Below, piece by piece: positions 11,431 to 22,444 of a stretch of DNA of 64,000 bases. A program made the translations under genes and the position numbers. Positions within the stretch are counted from its first letter, which is position 1, and every line of letters begins with the position of its first letter. The stretch comes from Pegea sp. RAD2-039. Lineage: Eukaryota > Chordata > Thaliacea > Salpida > Salpidae. The stretch is taken from the NCBI GenBank assembly GCA_034620365.1, contig JAQGEQ010000016.1, positions 62,001-126,000 of the forward strand, written 5' to 3'. The notes beneath the pieces are model-generated. The model was not told the origin of the DNA. It worked only from the letters and a program-made list of their open reading frames with translations, and did no database searches.

Positions 11431-12086
11431 ATTAATTGAGTTGTTGGTAATAAGATAATATTATTATTATTTGAAAAGTTCAGTTGAGACAACTAGAAAA
11501 ACACTAAGGATAAATTGGAAAATATTTTTCTTATTAGCCGAATTATTTTTGTAATTTAGAAAATGTAGTCTATTCAGATAATAAATGAAAATATTTTTCA
11601 AATATTACTTTAAATAAATCTATTCAGAATAAAGCTGTTCAGTTAAAGCTGTGTAAATTACAATGTCAAGCCAGTAGAAAAGAACTCTCAACAATTTTAA
11701 TGCTTAGAAATTATTTTTTAGAAATTAATTTCCCTTGTTTTCATAGAAGTTTATGTTTTTGATAAATCTCTAAATTTTTTGTTGAAATAAAGTTTTAGCA
11801 CTAAAAATTTTTAATTTTTAGAATAATCTACAGCATTTGCTTGAAGATTTACAAATATTTTGTGAAAGATGATTTTTCATTTCAAACATTTAGTAAATTA
11901 TTATATTTAGTTTTCTTTTACTTCAGAAATATTCTCATGCTAGAAATTCCTTAAATTTTTTGGATATTTTGATAGAACCACTTCTACAGCTTTTGGAATA
12001 TTTTTATGTTATATCTGTCCTTCGTGCCAACAAATTGTTTATTTTTGTAAAGCATTTGATAGAAGAACCTCTTAATAAGCTTTAAA
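11431..12086. other. upstream region of the kinase gene
   Basis: AT-rich sequence with no obvious upstream coding exon. An in-frame TAG at 12060-12062 lies upstream of the chosen ATG at 12087, which supports that start, although an unseen spliced 5' exon is possible. Confidence 0.5.
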
Positions 12087-14323
12087 ATGGAGAAAATGAT
12101 TGGTCGTGGTGCATTTGGTGTTGTTTGGTAAATTGTTTGTTTTTCATTTAAATATGGATTAAAGAGTTTTTAAAAAGACTTAATCGACGTTTATTAGATT
12201 TAAGAAAATATTTTAAATAATTGAAACTACTTACTTTGAAACTTTCAAACTTCTCAGTAAACATTTTTTTTTTCTAAAAATTTATTTTATTGTTTCTTAA
12301 TTTTTTCTGAATTAATTCATTTTTAATGTAAATTTCTGAAATTATTTTTGGATTTTTTCAAAATTTTTACAAACTTTAAATATTTTTGAATTAGGAAAGT
12401 GAAGTACCCACTTTATCCCTATAAAATGGTCGCCTTAAAAAGGGTGTCAGCAGCATTTGATTCATTGTCATCAGCTACAAACATTCTAAGAGAAATGAAA
12501 ATATTAAATTTTAATAATCATGAAAATGTAAGTTAATCAGAAATTACATTTAAGTTTTTTTTAAAATTTAGACGAATAATAAAATTGTTTTTGTTTTCAG
12601 CTTTTATCTCTTGTGAATATTATGATGTTTGAAAACAATCAAACACAGAGAATTGAATTGTAAAAATAAGTTATTATTTATATTAATTGCAATAAATTTG
12701 ATTAAATTTATAACAAATTTAAACACCCAAATTTAGACATAATCAAATTATCTTATTTTGTCACAACCTGTTCTTTCTTATTTTTAGTTTTTGTTACAAC
12801 TTTTTAGTTAAATTCTCAAATCCGAATAAAGTTCTTTTCTACATTTATAATTTTTAATAAGTTTGTAAAGTTAATCAGATTAGATTTAGTTTTTTTTTTA
12901 TCGTAAAAACAAATAATTTAAACTGTTTGCTTGTTTTGAAAATGTAAACATAAATAAGAATTTTCAATTATTTTTAATTTCTTTTTTTTTTAGGTTTATA
13001 ATTCTACCATTGATGCATCACGATCTACATGAAGCAATTCAAATTGGTTTTATCACTAAGAATAATATTAGGTTGTGTGTGTACCAAATCTTAAGAGGTT
13101 TAAAGTACTTACACAGCGCTGGTATTATTCATAGAGATCTGAAGCCACAAAATATTCTAATAGACAATACCTGTCTGTTAAAGATAGCGGACTTTGGTCT
13201 TTCAAAAAAAGTTTTGGCTTTTCATGAAAATATCAAAATGAATACGAAGGTTGGAACGCGAAATTACAAGTTCGATATTCAAATTGTACTTTATGTTTTT
13301 CTCTAAACATTTGTAATCTTAGGGCACCAGAATTATTATGTCACTATCAATTTTATGACACAAAAGTTGATATTTGGAGTCTTGGTTGTATTGTTGTGGA
13401 GATGTTGACTCAAAAATTGCTTTTTAATCAAGCATCTGAATATGATCAGGTTTATAAATTTAATCTTTCTAATATTTAAGTAATTAAATTTTTGTTTTTA
13501 GATTACTGCAATGTTTAAGCTAGCAGAAAAGAAAAACAAAATTCAGCCTGTTACAATTTCCTACAACTTGTCGCAATTAAACAGCGTACAACAAAACTTG
13601 CCTTCGAAATCTGTCTCTAATGATGAAACGTCTCCAAAATCAAATTTTTCATATTTGAATGGAGTTCATATAGATGATGTTACAGCTGAATTCCTATCAT
13701 TGTTATTTGTCTGGGATCCAGTTAGCATTTTGTTTACTTTCTAAAAACTATTTAAGAAATTGTTTACTTCTAGTGCTTGAAGTTTAAATGAAAGTACTAA
13801 TTTGTTTTAAATACTAAAAAGTATAAAACTAAATAATAATGTCCAACCTCAAGCATAAAAGTTTGTTTTATAAAAATCATTATTAGATTCAAAGAATTTA
13901 ATTGTTTTCAGCAAACTTTTCTTGATGACAAGCTTCTTTTTTTTAGACTTTTCGCTTATCAGCTGAAACAGCAATACGACATGGATTCATTAATGATGGG
14001 AGACTTCAATACCACAAACACTTGTGTGGTTGTTGTGATCAAAGACCAGAAGATCAGAATATCAGTTTTGATTTTGAACCAAATTCTGAAATCATCATTG
14101 ATTTGGATGAAAAAAAGTTTAATTCAATCAATAAAATTCAAAGTAATTTTGTGATTTATTTGTTTTAATAATTTAAAGTAATTATTTATCAGGTGAAATT
14201 CAAAATATGGTGAATCAAAAAGTTGATGAAAATGGACTTGCAATAAAATTTAACCCATGTAGTGAAGCATTTAAGAGATTTCAAGCTATTGATAATATAA
14301 ATGCATCTCTGTGTTTTGAGTAA
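12087..14323 (+). CDS. NLK: Nemo-like kinase (NLK), MAPK-related Ser/Thr kinase
   Basis: Eight exons splice in frame: 12087-12127, 12395-12527, 12601-12659, 12994-13269, 13323-13449, 13502-13720, 13947-14142 and 14193-14323, giving about 393 aa. Visible motifs are the glycine loop GRGAFGVVW, the ATP-binding lysine in [15 protein letters not shown] with the catalytic Asp, DFGLSKK, and APEL. The C-terminal signature [12 protein letters not shown] followed by FDFEP, and the final CSEAFKRF segment, are specific to NLK rather than other MAPKs. NLK phosphorylates TCF/LEF and other transcription factors downstream of Wnt/TGF-beta signals. Odd points: the long low-complexity N-terminus of vertebrate NLK is absent, and the activation loop reads NTKVGTRNY where NLK usually has TQE. 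The exon 4 donor gives YKAPEL instead of YRAPE. Identity is strong; exact exon edges are inferred by eye. Confidence 0.92.
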
Positions 14324-14539
14324 TCTGTTAAGTTATTTTCGTATTTTTTAAAAGTAAGGTTTGGTTTTCAAAATAAATAAAAGCAGAAAATGAAGACGAA
14401 AAAGAAGAAGAAATTACTTGTTCTGATCTTAAATGTTATTATTTGTTACTAATAAGCTCGTCAATTGTTGAATCATTTTGTAAAATTGAATATATATAAG
14501 AAATAATGTTTTAATGAATAAAAATTGAGAATAAATTTT

Positions 14540-14795
14540 TGGTGTTTTTATTTCTTTATTAGTTACAATAAATACGAAAGAGGGTGTCTGAAGAGAGTAC
14601 TTCCCGCTAGCACACATCCTCACAAATAATATCTATTTAGTCAACAATTTAGAAAGAAGATGTAACAAATGGCATTTCAGTAGTCTTTAAAGCATATAAC
14701 AGTTAAAAATTACATAGAATCTTAATAATTTAAAAAATGGAAAACAATCATAGTTTAGAAATGACAATGTTGGTAATATTATAACGGTTCAACTT
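14540..14795 (-). mobile_element. LINE 3'-end fragment
   Basis: Minus-strand LINE tail and 3' UTR: the GTTACAATAAATACGAAAGA tail, the CTAGCACACATCCTCACAAA block, then TTAGAAATGACAATGTTGGT and GGTTCAACTTC. It stops at the point where repeat R1 begins. It lies about 220 bp downstream of the NLK stop codon on the opposite strand. Confidence 0.75.
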
Positions 14796-15076
14796 CAAAG
14801 CTTTTGCCAATTTTAATATTTTTTTATTTATCTAAAATTCAATTTATAAAGTTGATTAAACTAATTTTCAAGCTTTCTAATTTTTGTAGAAACCTTTTGT
14901 TTTGATTCATTAAAAACATAAACTTGTTTTTGTAGCTACTTTTTAAAAACAAAGCTTTTTCAAAGTTTAAACTAAGTGATATGATTAGAAAAGCATTTAA
15001 AAAATGATCAAAATTTAAATTATTTAATCATTTAAGGAAATTCAAAGTTGACAGTTAACGACTGATTTCGTAAATC
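14796..15076. repeat. dispersed repeat R1, copy 3
   Basis: Nearly identical to 519-795 and 10965-11205. It follows the LINE fragment directly. Confidence 0.75.
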
Positions 15077-15407
15077 ATCTTTACTTAAAACAGTTTTTTT
15101 TATGCTACAAGTATAATTAGTTTATAAATTAAATTTATATCACAACTATCACTGATATTAACTATTAAAGTTGATGTAGTCGTCACACTTGAATAAGCAT
15201 AATATTTTTATCATCAGATTATTTGTAAGAAGTCAGCAAAGTTTAATTATAATTTTCAAACTTTCAATTGAATTGATTAGAAATTGATTAAAGGTTCAAA
15301 GAACTAAATTTTTGATAATGTTTGAAAAACATACAAAAAAGTTTTATTGACGTTTTAGAAATACTAAAGCTAATGTGGAAAGAAATTTGAAAATACAACC
15401 TCAGCTA

Positions 15408-15625
15408 ATGTTAAGAACCTTTATGGTTTTGTTTAGACAAATGTTTACTTGAACTTTTAACACTTTTCATAATGAGCAAAATCAAATATTAGTTCCAATT
15501 AATCAATTATAAAAGTGCTACTTGTAATTACATAAATGCAAAAAAATGTTAATTAGTTATTTTTGCGTAGAAATGCAGATAAATTTCTTTTATGAAGGTT
15601 GTTTGAGTAATTTCATTTATTTACC
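15408..15625. repeat. dispersed repeat R2, copy 3
   Basis: Matches 11206-11430, starting at AATGTTAAGAACCTTTATGG. Its right part is almost identical to 1-112, including the junction to LINE sequence. About 330 bp of unrelated AT-rich sequence separates it from R1 on its left. Confidence 0.75.
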
Positions 15626-16353
15626 AAAGAGGGTACCTGAAGAGAGCATTTCTAGCTAACACATACTCACAAATAGTATCTATTATTGTTGGCAATATCA
15701 AAACGGTTCAACTTCTGTTTCAACAACACAAGTGATTATGACATGGCAATGTCTGATGACAGCTTTTTCCAAGTACCAGTTGCACAAAATCAAAAATTAG
15801 TGATCGTTGGTCACGTGGTCGCTGGTCACGTGGTTGTTGGTCACGTGGTCGTTAGTCAAGTGGTTTTTGGTCACGTGATCGTTAGTCAAGTGATTGTTGG
15901 TCACGTGGTTGTTGGTCACGCGGTTGTTGGTCACGTGGTTGTTGGTCACGTGGTTGTTGGTCAAGTGGTCGTTGGTCAAGTGGTCGTTGGTCAAGTGGTT
16001 TTGCTCTGATTAACGTACCAGGTGATATAGGCTTATTAAAATGTAATATGTGTCGTCTGAGTTGGTATAACTTGAGGGAAGGACTAAAGGAAAAGAAAGC
16101 ATCCAGTTGAAAGTCATTTAATTGTAAATAATTTTAAAACTAAGAATTAAGTTGTATTTAATCCGTCGGTTGAGTTTCGAGTATCTAAATTTAAGAAACT
16201 GAGACGATGTTTATAACTATTGTATTCAGTAGGAAGTTTCTTGTGTACTGATCTCGTAAATTTTGTCTGAAAAGATTGTAGTTTGTTGGTATCAACGATT
16301 TGATATGGCATTCTTGCACTAACTGATACGTTCGTTCTCATAATTTTAAACAA
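15626..16353 (-). mobile_element. LINE 3' region interrupted by a minisatellite
   Basis: On the minus strand, 16353-16147 reads the C-terminal RT region: MPYQIVDTNKLQSFQ, then YNSYKHRLSFLNLDT, with frame damage. The sequence then passes GCTCTGATTAACGTACCAGG (near 16004-16025), the E-box array (15800-16003), and the LINE end with GTTCAACTTCTG and the tail (15780-15640). Because both flanks are present, this copy shows the exact position of the array inside the element. Confidence 0.85.
15800..16003. repeat. 15-bp E-box minisatellite, array 3 (~13-14 units)
   Basis: Same unit as the other arrays, bounded on both sides by LINE sequence. Array-free LINE copies (25880-25925 and 56530-56570) run from the AATAAGAAAACA-type sequence straight into TTTGCTCTGATTAA. 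The array therefore occupies one defined point of the LINE ORF end. Confidence 0.95.
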
Positions 16354-17555
16354 AAAAAAAACAATAAATCAATTAAGCAACGTTTCATTTAACAAATAAA
16401 GATTGACAAACTAAATTAAATATTAAGTCATTTTATTACCATCTGTAAAAATTTAAAACAGAAGATAAAAAAAATTTAATCAGATAGTTTTTATTGAAAA
16501 AGGTAAATAATGAAAATAATGAAACTGAAATTATAATGCTACCTAAAATTAAGAAAAAAATAAATAAAGCACTTATAACCAAATATTACGATGTAAACTT
16601 GTAGAATTTAACTATTTTAAGACTATTTCATATTTATAAGTTTTGGAAAAAAAGCATTCTCTAGAATAAAATATAAACTACTATTAAAACTTAGTTGTTC
16701 TCAACAATGTACAAAATGATAAGACACTATAGATTTCACTGGTATGTTAACATAAGTTGATACAAAAGAATTAAATTTACTTTTTCACACAAAATATCTT
16801 TATATTTTTATACAAAAGTTAAGATACCTCTTATATAGTATTATCCAATTCAGTGAAAGATATATGTATGATAATAAGAACAAAATTAGGAATATAAAGT
16901 AGTTTGTAGAATTTCATTGAATTGAAACTCATTTAATCTAAAGCTTCACTAGATTAAAGCAATTTAAATTATTATTTTATATATTTCATATGAATGTACT
17001 GCTAAGGAAACAGATAATTAAAATTGACTTGCTATGTGGTAAAACTTTATAAATTAATCAACAAGTTATTCTACACAAAAAATGTAAAATGAGATCTCAA
17101 ATGTTGTTCATCACGTCGGCATGCTGAAAGAGCTTCTAGGCTGACGCAGTCAATGCCAAGTATAAGAGCTTGGTGAGAAATTTATATAAGGAAGATATCC
17201 AGAAGTGATCTGGTGTAAGTGCCTTCATGTAGAAAAACTGCTTGGAGACAACTACAAGAAGAGCTTTTGTATCGATCTGAAGAAAATAAAGATCAGGAAG
17301 ATAGATACCTCTTTCACTATCAGACTAGTTTGTTTTTTGAAATCTTTTATCGGAAATGAAGAAGTTTTGTTGCCTTCTATTTAATGCTTCATAGAGAAGC
17401 TTATTAGGAAGTAATAAATAGAATATTAGGAGTTTACTTCATAATCTTTAACATAATTTTAACAGTTTATTAAAACATAAAGCATTGATTTTTAGATTTT
17501 AAACAAAGTTTGAAGTTATTTTTTTAATTAATAAGTGCCAATGGGACGTGACTAT
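16354..17555. other. intergenic, no gene recognised
   Basis: AT-rich sequence. I see no exons, RNA genes or repeats shared with the rest of the window. Confidence 0.55.
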
Positions 17556-17559
17556 GGAA

Positions 17560-18193
17560 CGACCACGTGACCAGCAACCATGTGACCAACGACAGCTTGA
17601 CCAACAACCACTTGACTAACAACCACGTAACCAACAACCACATGACCAACGACCACGTGACCAACGACCACGTGACCAACGACCACGTGACTAACGACCA
17701 CGTGACCAACGACCACGTGACCAACGACCACGAGACTAACGACCACGTGACCATTGACCACGTGACCAACAACCACGTCACCAACGACCACTTGACCAAC
17801 GACCACGTCACCAACAACCACGTGACCAACGACCACTTGACTAACGACAACATGACCAACAACCACGTGACTAACAACAACCAGACCAACGACCATGTGA
17901 CCAATAACCACGTGACCAACGACTACGTGACCAGCAACAACGTCACCAACGACCACGTGACCAACAACCACGTGACCAACAACCACGTGACCAACAACCA
18001 CGTCACCAACGACCACTTGACCAACGACCACGTCACCAACAACCACGTGACCAACGACCACTTGACTAACGACTACTTGACCAACAACCACGTGACCAAC
18101 AACCACGTGACCAACAACCATTTGACTAACGACTACGTGACTAACTACCACGTGACCCGCAACCACGTTACCAACAACCACGTGACCAAGGAT
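17560..18193. repeat. 15-bp E-box minisatellite, array 4 (~42 units, reverse orientation)
   Basis: Tandem units of the ACCACGTGACCAACG type, the reverse complement of arrays 1-3. The left flank (TTGGCACTTATTAATT, read on the minus strand) weakly resembles the LINE sequence next to array 3. The right flank is not LINE but the start of the 18205 duplicated segment. ORFs of 209 aa on both strands are products of the 15-bp periodicity. Confidence 0.95.
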
Positions 18194-18204
18194 TAACTTA
18201 ACAT

Positions 18205-19480
18205 TAGTATTCAGAAGGATTTTTCAGAGCATTTTTCGAACACAAAATGAGTCAACTGACAAATGATAATATCATCTTCATTTTTATCTGCAGATCATTG
18301 AGTTGTATCTCTTGCATCAGCCAAGTATATTTACAAATTGTTTTATTTAAATATAAAGTAGTTGGAAACCCTGACTTACAATTTACTCACTTCAGCATTT
18401 TATCTATTTATAAACCTTCTTTTTTAGCAATTTCAAGCTTTTCTTTCAACTCTTTTCTGTTCTTTTTCATTTCCTCTAACTCTTCTTCTTAATCCTTCAA
18501 CTAAATTTTGTATTCAGAAGGATTTTCAGAGCATTTTTCGAACACAAAGTGAGTCAACTGACAAATGATAATATCATCTTCATTTTTATCTGCAGATCAT
18601 TGAGTTGTATCTCTTGCTCCTACCGAATGTATTTACAAATTGTTTTCTTTTGGTCTCATCACTTTAATTTCTAATTTATGTCTTATAAAACAAAAAAAAT
18701 TTTATTTGCATTAAAATCAGACCAACAACAGTGGCTCTAAAACTTATACTAAGACTATATTAGACTTAATTAAATTATAAAAATAATATAATGATAGTAA
18801 TATAATGTACTTAATAATTTGATAAATTATACTTTTAAATAATTAGACTTTTTTTATGTAATTATAATAATAGAACTAAACAGTTTAATTTTTTAATTTT
18901 GCAATATTTCTAGAACTAAAATATAAAACTGAAAGTATATTTCATAAACTAAATTACATTAAATAAATAATTTAGAAAAATTAAAAAAAGTTCTATATTC
19001 ATGCAGTTAGTCTAGTCATGTGACTTGCATTACAATGATTTATAATTTTTTTCAGTAATCTGGGTGTATTTTAATTACTTGTTATAATTAATTTAATTAT
19101 TAATTTATCAATCAATTAAATTATTAATTCATTAATTAGTATAATTAATATTTTATATCATTTGATGGAACATTTTCTCTTTTACAATACTATGATTCCG
19201 TGCAGTTCTTCATTGTCATATGCTTTTTCGTTTACACGTCAAATAGATCTAATTTGTGAGAATGTGTGTTAGCGAGAGGTGCTCTTTTTAGGCACCCTCC
19301 TTCACATTTATTGTAATAAATAAATAAATAAATAAATATTTAAAAATTAAAATGAATTATATTAGTAATTATTTTATATATGAACTTTACAAACATTAAT
19401 TTCTTAAGCTATTATACTTTATACTTTTTACTTAAAAGTTTGAACTTCGTGTTCATTTAAAGATTTGAATATTTATATTT
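18205..19480. repeat. left arm of inverted repeat around STAR gene A
   Basis: This stretch is the reverse complement of roughly 22445-23740. Matches include the segment with CTGCAGATCATTGAGTTGTA, the CATGCAGTTAGTCTAGTCAT block near 19000, and the block ending GAACTTCGTGTTCATTTAAA near 19450. A partial tandem duplication inside it repeats 18205-18345 at about 18513-18660. A LINE 3' end has inserted at 19165-19343. STAR gene A occupies the ~3-kb spacer between the arms. Confidence 0.8.
19165..19343 (+). mobile_element. short LINE 3'-end insertion with (AAAT)n tail
   Basis: Plus-strand LINE 3' end. It contains GTGAGAATGTGTGTTAGCGA, then the stem-loop GGTGC-(TCTTTTTAG)-GCACC, then CATTTATTGTAATAAATAAA with further AAAT units. 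It closely matches the reverse complement of 56285-56410. It lies within the inverted arm and is missing from the opposite arm. Confidence 0.8.
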
Positions 19481-19634
19481 ATAGATAAAACAGATATCTT
19501 CTAAAAAAACAAACAAATACTAATTTAACATTTTATTTATTTCTTCACGAACTTAATATAATTTCGAGATATTTGCAAAATCATCTTTACATTGAAGATC
19601 TTACAAACAATGATAACTTTTCAGCGGTGAAAAT

Positions 19635-21911
19635 TTAAGGAGGAGTAAGATTAGGTGGAGGTTCAGTTGTTGAACCAACTAATAGATGATGCATGAGCTC
19701 ATAGGATGGAGCCGTAAATCTTCTGTTTGTTGGATTGGGTAATGGGTAGGGTGGTTGTTGACCATGAAAATAGTGACGAGGGAGGACTGGTACACAGTGA
19801 GTATATGCTTCACCATGAGTTTTGTCAGAAGATGACCCAGTAAAAGAATCTGGTGCTTGATGCAAATCAGTATAGGCATTCGAAAATACTTCAAGCGGTT
19901 TGTCTGGTAACGAAAATTGCCTAAATGGACTTACACTACTAGACATTCTGGTTTGTGGTCGGACCATTTGACCAGCTCTGAAACCAGATTGTCTTACACC
20001 AGAAACCATACTGGGCTCGGAGCTACGCGTTAGTTCAAAACTTGGACTAGAAAGTGAACCAAGCCTATATCCAAATGATGAGCTCGATGGGCCAGAGAAG
20101 GAACCTCGATTACAGCCATTGAATGGACTTAATGTAAATCTTGGGCTAAATTTCGGACCATACATAGGGTCATATCTTGGACCATACATAGGGTCATATC
20201 TAGGACCATACATAGGGTCAAATCTAGCACCATAAGAGAAGTCAGAAGGCTCATTAAGGTCTGGACCTGAATTAGGGACAGCAAATTGAGAAATCCAGGA
20301 ACTGCACCCTGTTAATTCACTACCTTCCTGGCTAGCTTCAATTCGAGTTGTTTTCACAGACTGCATTAATTTAGTAAAATATTAATTTTGTCTAAAATAA
20401 ATAAAACCCGATCAGTACCTGGAAGGCTGTTGAAAAAGATGGAAGCTTGCAGCATTTTCTTTTACCTACAAAAAGTAAAATACAACATGATGATTAAAAA
20501 TACTTCTTGTTCATGAAACAATTATATTACTCAACAAAAAATCTTGTCTAGAACAAATTACAATTTTATTGAAAAGTTGTTAGCTATTTCTATTTACTTT
20601 ACCTTTTTGGCTTAAGTCAATTACAGGATAACTTTTAAACTGTTCAGTCTCCTTTTCTGCTGCTGGTTCTTCACCCTGCAAGATATCACGTTATTACTTA
20701 TTTTGAAAACTTAATTTTTACATCAGAAGTTGTTAAAAGTAAATGCTTGAAAAGTAAAACATCAACTTTAAATAATATATGATTAAATTGATAATTGTGT
20801 ATAATGTTATAGGTGATGCCTTAATTTAGTTACTTACTTCAGGAATCAATAATTTATTTATTGATTCTGTTGCCCTTTCAAGATTCATTTGTGCTCTTGG
20901 ACCTTTTGTAGTTATTACTACATGCATGGGTTTATCAGATTCAACATAATAATCGAGCATCTGAAAAAAAATTCGGAGTTAATTAACTAATTTTAATTTT
21001 GTTAAAAAAGAAAATATGCGCCAAGCTCGTAATCTTCAGAAGCTGATAACTCTTCAACCATAAAATTTTAGCTTTAGATTATTCATATAGTATTTTTTAT
21101 ATATAAAAAAACTAGATTATCATTCTTTATATTTCCAAAGATTAATCGAATTACATAATCGTAAATGACCTTTATATGATTATTAAAGAATCTTTTTCCA
21201 TGAATTCTGATCTCACAACACGTTTCGTTTTCAATCTTGTTTATCATACATCCGTTTTGCCCGGTAATCCGTTCGACAAAGTTGCACTGAACAACACTTT
21301 TATTTATCAAGTGAATTTAAACATGTTTTACAAACAATAATTATTTATGAAACTAGTCGCTGAATGAAATTTTATATAAAATTATTACACAATTTTTCTT
21401 AAGTTATATATTTGATATTAATCTATATTTGTATGTAACTGAAAAATTATGAATATTTGATTGTTGTTTTTTGTCTGTTGAGCTAATATTTCAGTAAAAC
21501 TTTCGTTAACACTTACTAATTCATCTTTCATTGTTGGTAGAAGAATGTTCTTTACTAAGACTGTAGTTTCTTCAGGGTTTGAAAAGCATTCATGTCTATT
21601 TGCTGATGGAACATTTTTATCATTTTCCGCAGCTATCTTCATTTCTTCTATAATTCCTACAACAGAATTTTAAATTATTTCTAAGCATTCAACAAATTGA
21701 TAAGTTAATAAGATTCAAGAGTTGCTTCTGCTTAAATTCATGATTTATAATTACTGTAAAATTTAAAAATATAAATTAGGAAAAACTAACTTTCTCTCAC
21801 GGCTGTCTTGGCTCGGAAGAGAAATTTTTCTTGAAGTATGTCTTCAGCCTGTAACAGCTCCTTTATTAATATTTTTTGTTCGTCAATCGCAGGTTGGGAA
21901 TCAGCAAACAT
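19635..21911 (-). CDS. STAR/KH-domain RNA-binding protein, copy A
   Basis: Seven exons on the minus strand: 21791-21911, 21517-21656, 21155-21286, 20838-20960, 20603-20675, 20419-20465 and 19635-20360, about 453 aa, all GT-AG and in frame. Exon 3 carries the KH core CNFVERITGQNG, with the GxxG loop as GQNG, then EIRIHGKRF. Exon 4 carries LHVVITTKGP-type strand sequence (here PMHVVITTKGP) and the helix ATESINKLLIPE. These match the KH of STAR proteins (QKI/GLD-1/Sam68 group), which bind single-stranded RNA. Exon 2 ends with the short lead VLVKNILLPTMKDEL, like the strand before STAR KH domains. The C-terminus has three DPMYGPR repeats and is rich in Ser, Gly, Tyr and Pro. The start is the first ATG in the frame, with an in-frame stop just upstream. 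The KH is clear; the exact STAR subfamily is not. Confidence 0.85.
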
Positions 21912-22444
21912 TTTTTATAAATCTTTTGTTTCCTGTAAAGTTGAAAATTAGTTTTACTAAAATACTTTTCATTAAGAATTGAAAGGATTTACTAACTTAA
22001 GATTTGTATACTTAGAGTAATCAAATACTTCCTTATAAGGCATTTTAAAGTATTTCAATAGATTTCAATTAGTTTCTTTAAGTAAATTATCAATTATTTA
22101 ACTTTTATTATTTATCTAACACGTTTTCTGTAGTCTTTTATAACTTATTATATCACAAAGTTTTATAAAAATTGTATTATAAGAAACACACTTATGTTTT
22201 ATATTTATTATATATGCATAATATATATTTACTAATGAAAACAACACCATTTTTTAATTTATAATTTGTAATGATAATTTGGATACTCATCAATTTTTCT
22301 AAGAAATGGTTGCTGTAAAGCTTTTATTTACTATCCAAGTTTAGTTTACTTTATAGTTAGTTCATTAATTAAATTGGTTATAAATGTTTATCATTAACTA
22401 TAAACAATTGCTTAAAATTATACCTAAATAAAAATTTTAAATAT

